Shown here: piece by piece, positions 60,756 to 64,000 of the stretch
Layout: each line of letters opens with the position of its first letter
Numbering within the stretch: position 1 is the first letter of the stretch
NCBI GenBank assembly: GCA_038025085.1
Contig: CM076139.1
Location: forward strand, 48,526,807 to 48,590,806
Direction of reading: 5' to 3'
Source: Tetragonia tetragonoides
Taxonomy: Eukaryota; Streptophyta; Magnoliopsida; Caryophyllales; Aizoaceae
Length of the DNA: 64,000 bases
Program-made: the position numbers and the translations under genes
The notes under the pieces: generated by a model
Told to the model about the DNA's origin: nothing
Seen by the model: only the letters and a program-made list of their open reading frames with translations
The model's database searches: none

Positions 60756-61013
60756 AAAGTCTCATCTTTTAATAGCAATTTCACAATATATGAGCAATTT
60801 CCACAATTCCAAACCATTTAACATAAGCCTTCTTCGGGAGGTCTTTAGTAAACCTTCTACCTGAGGTCAATATCTTTCACTGCTCATATTTTTCATATCA
60901 TCATGAAATATTTGTAATTTGAAAATGAGAGTCAATATTCTATGGTACTTCAGGACCATAAGAATCACCTATTTCATATTCATGGTACTTCAGACCATAG
61001 ATATCTCACTATC

Positions 61014-61049
61014 GAATATCACCAGCAACTCATCATATAGGTGATATTC
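61014..61049 (-). repeat. 10-bp perfect stem in the hairpin field
   Basis: GAATATCACC (61014-61023) pairs exactly with GGTGATATTC (61040-61049) across a 16-base loop. Confidence 0.88.
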
Positions 61050-61844
61050 ACATCAACTCTCAACCTTTGTAATCTATAAATTGTATAACTCATATGCTCA
61101 AACTTCTGGTTGAGACGATAATCAATTCATTCAAAATTCTCTTACAGAGATTTTGTATCTTGCATCACGTCATATCCAAATTGTGAATGTTAAACAACAA
61201 TATATCTTGTCTTATTGTCATTGATTCATGTACCTTTGTAACTTTAAATATCAGAGGTTCATATAATTTTAGAATATGCTCTTCAGGAGCTACTTATTCA
61301 AATGTCCATATATGTCATTATACATATCCAACCAGCAAGGCATTTAATCAAAGTCCTTCTGGGACTATATATCTTCAATCCTTCTGGGATTTGACATAAC
61401 ATAGGAGTAAACATCTCCTTTTATAGGTTTCCGCCTATGAAATATGTAGTAATTAACCTACAAAACTACATTCCAATGAAAATGTGTGCATGCATTATGA
61501 GATGAAAATAATAAATTAGTAAATGTTAAATAAATAGAAATAAGATATAAAATATAGTGACATGTATGATTTATAACTTATAATTTATATGCACACAATG
61601 TACGACTCGATAATGTAAACTGTACAGATTGGATATCAAATCCATAAATCAGTTGGACTGCAGGTCCATGAGCTCATTTCAAATTACAACATGACGACAT
61701 TTAGATGGACTTTACATATATGATCCCCATTCATATGTCCATCGCATCTTGCATATGCATATCGGTTCCTTCATATACCGGTAATAAAATTTTAAACGTT
61801 AAAATCTTATAATCAACTTCATTTATCCATCAGTACTGGAAAAT

Positions 61845-61915
61845 GATATCTGAATATTTTCTTAGGAGGTACCTTTTCCTTTTCTTTATAGGCCATCTTT
61901 TGTGATTCAGATATC
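61845..61915 (-). repeat. 11-bp perfect stem in the hairpin field
   Basis: GATATCTGAAT (61845-61855) pairs exactly with ATTCAGATATC (61905-61915) across a 49-base loop containing GGTACC. Confidence 0.85.
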
Positions 61916-61996
61916 CATACCTCTTCAGGGGTATTTATAAGCTATAAAGCTTGTTTATAAATCATAACTCTTCAAGAGTATCAACCAAACTGCACG

Positions 61997-62114
61997 ATCT
62001 TGCCATGTTTGTATAATAGACTTTCATTAGGAACCGATCTCCAATTGATTTGAATGAAAGTAAACTCAATAGACTACACTTCAGGTGTATCAATTTTAAC
62101 ATGAATGGCAAGAT
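61997..62114 (-). repeat. Nested three-stem structure in the hairpin field
   Basis: An outer 10-bp stem (ATCTTGCCAT 61997-62006 with ATGGCAAGAT 62105-62114) encloses a 9-bp stem (ACTTTCATT 62020-62028 with AATGAAAGT 62053-62061) and the TACAC-TTCAG-GTGTA hairpin (62075-62089). That gives a possible three-way junction. Confidence 0.8.
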
Positions 62115-64000
62115 ATCTCAATTCTCACAACATGAATCTCTACAACCAATCTATGCCTCGATATGCCTCCCAAAGGGTAGTCATAGTTGTGCGACAGTCA
62201 AATCATAGAGTTTCATGCTTGAATATAGAGAGGTTTGAAATAAAGCTGGTATATATGTATACGTGTATATGAACCTCAAGTTTATATCATGTCCTGAACT
62301 TCTGGTTCAGACGGGGATCAAAATTCTACATACTTAATGTATGTATTTGTTTTCTTCAGCTTTCCTCTACTATTCTCCCCCTAAGCTGAAAAAAACCTAT
62401 CTCTCATGGACAGTTATAAATGGGCATTTCATTGCATTGAAATCCAGCTTAGATCCACTAGTTTCTCATCTTCTCTCGATAAGTTTCACTTTATTAGCTC
62501 TCTAGTGGAGAATAATAATTCTGGGGAGTACACGTAATTGCAGTTGGTTATATTTGTGCTCATATAATTTGCCCCATACAAGAGATCAAAATATTGTCAA
62601 AACGCTCAAAACGTACTTTATAATGAACTTACATAATGCAATGCAACTCATCTTTTAAGTGATCTTGTGGCCACTTAATCTCAATTTATACAAGTTGCTA
62701 TCAATATCTCGTCTCTTTTCGAATCAAACTAATTTATTGTTCGAAACTATATATACATACTCCATCTCGTTGTCAGTCTTGCCTTTAAACCTCATATTAA
62801 TAAAACACGAGAGAGTAGGAGCACATTATCATATATGTATTCAAGAGAAACTTCAGGTTCTCGGAACGGGTGTCTTCATACCCGGATGGCCTAAACTGTC
62901 ACATCAACAAAATATTTCACATCACTAACTTCTGGTTAGTTTTTGCTCAATAATAATCAACTTTGACATAGTCATTTACACGTGAATTTGGCCAGATGTA
63001 TGATGTGATAAAGACATAACTTATGTCTCTTTAATAATGGCAAGACGATCTCATTTATTCTTCCAGGGAAGATAGTTGATGCTCTTGTAAAGCATGTTCT
63101 CATCTTATTCATATAAATACCCATGGACATTATCTATCAGTTGGATAGATTTTCTTTATTTATGCATAAGTCCATTGTCATAGTAAAAAGCATATGAGCT
63201 TATTTATCTCATATTTGAATCATGTCATTACAATTCACATTCTATCTCCCCCTTTTCCGTACACGCGTAGTAGGAAAAACAATAATACAAAGAACAATTA
63301 GAGTATTGTCATAATCAATATACTTATTATGTGGGGGTACAAGCTTCAGGCTTGTAAATATAAAGTATACACATATTTTTCCACTTAACTTTGAACTTCT
63401 GGCCAAATATTCATTTCATCATTGTATTATCCAAATTGAACATGCAACTTTTGGGGGTTTCTAACCCAAGTTTTATAAATTGTATACTCAAGTGGGTAAC
63501 GATGTCAATCTATAATCATGAACTTCTGGTCATGATAATTATACCATAATTTCTCATTTATTTAATCGGAGATACCCTGTTAGTAATATTTAGATCACTA
63601 TCAATAACTTATATCAATCTCCATGATCAACTTTGGATTTCAGGCCAAAGGATTGTTTCTTCCTTGTAAATATTTACGAAACTCGACACATTTTCTTTGT
63701 GGGACTTCTGGCCCAAATTTCATGAACTAGTGGTTCATGTATTCAATATAACATCAATATAATCATGAACTTCAGGTCATGATTGTGTTATCATCCAATT
63801 TCTATCGCATTAAGATACTCATTTTTGTGATCTGCAGGATCAACATAAATAATATTTCTTAGCTATTTCTTAGCTAGGGTTTCATAATAAGCTATTGTTA
63901 TTTGTTCTCCAAAATATATCATTCTCATTTCATACAGAATCTCACCACTGTATTTATTCCATCAATATAGACTCTTGAATTGTGTTACATCATGAGTCAA

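Larger units (their letters stand above)
60941..63842 (-). repeat. Array of short hairpins with a shared C(A/T)GAA loop
   Basis: Plus-strand view. Perfect stems closed by C-G around TTC(A/T)G occur at 61278 (GCTC), 61352 (AGTCC), 61377 (AATCC), 62075 (TACAC), 62294 (CTGAAC), 62924 (ACTAAC) and 63338 (TACAAGC). The same loop with one extra unpaired A 5' of the closing C occurs at 60941 (TATGGT), 61097 (CTCAA), 62845 (GAGAA), 63515 (ATCATGA), 63700 (TGGG) and 63761 (AATCATGA); 60982 (ATGGT), 63390 (TTTG) and 63631 (CTTTGG) are near-variants. Related pentaloops: TGCAG (61654, 63828), TAGTG (63721), AGTTG (63132) and TTAAT (62327). The numbers are starts and the words are 5' stem arms; every 3' arm is the exact complement. 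Other stems of 6-11 bp with longer loops fill the gaps. Confidence 0.88.
60160..64000 (-). mobile_element. 3' non-coding region of the minus-strand Copia element (runs off the window)
   Basis: Between the 3' LTR and the window end there is no Copia protein domain on either strand. The part next to the LTR carries the GTTTT(T)ATCCCACTGGGTTTT-type repeats known from the 3' ends of many plant Copia elements, and the remainder is the hairpin field described separately. The pol genes would be expected to the right of 64000. At least 3.8 kb of non-coding 3' sequence is long for Copia. Confidence 0.75.

Noticed and set aside
60941..63842. CRISPR-like array
   Set aside because: Plant nuclear context, no constant repeat-spacer layout, and stems differ between units; only the loop is shared.

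Overview
This window looks like nuclear DNA of a eudicot plant. It is AT-rich, the genes have GT-AG introns, and several plant-only families are present: alpha-expansin, ATL RING-H2, group I bZIP and a type IV chalcone-isomerase-like protein. Most of the sequence is transposable elements of many ages, often inserted into one another. I cannot name the species from the sequence.

Five protein genes are supported. They are a plant DUF-type protein (minus, 497-1129); CHIL, the non-catalytic flavonoid-pathway enhancer (plus, four coding exons, 10621-12574); an ATL-type membrane RING-H2 protein whose third zinc ligand is Trp (minus, 35072-35698); a group I (VIP1/RF2a-like) bZIP factor (plus, four coding exons, 39293-43797); and an alpha-expansin (plus, three exons, 55952-57580). 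They are spaced as independent transcription units and show no sign of working as a cluster.

Layout: 1-1.1 kb DUF gene. 2.6-8.5 kb small DNA transposons, an old Copia-type LTR remnant and a solo LTR with its target duplication. 9.9-12.6 kb CHIL with a MYB/ACGT promoter. 12.9-23.1 kb a nest: a MITE-like host was hit by a Copia element (LTRs 13033-13226 and 22620-22813, ACATT duplication), whose gag was later hit by a Tourist-like MITE and a 5.2-kb L1-type LINE. 24.5-25.7 kb a GC-rich tandem satellite of about 314 bp. 27.2-32.6 kb a decayed minus-strand LINE with an RNase H domain. 33.7-34.7 kb a hAT element. 35 kb ATL gene. 39-44 kb bZIP gene. 44.5-55 kb a short non-LTR insertion, Mutator-like and other foldback elements, and a Copia fragment. 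55.9-57.6 kb expansin with a SINE in intron 1 and a foldback element in intron 2. 58.5-59.9 kb a Mutator-like element. 59.95 kb to the end: the 3' LTR and about 3.8 kb of the 3' region of a minus-strand Copia element that runs off the window.

The most unusual structure is in that last Copia region. Between about 60.9 and 64.0 kb there are dozens of short, near-perfect inverted repeats whose stems all differ. About sixteen share the same five-base loop, TTC(A/T)G on the plus strand (C(A/T)GAA in the element's sense RNA), and several share the same single unpaired A. This looks like conserved RNA structure without conserved sequence. I know of no described function for it.
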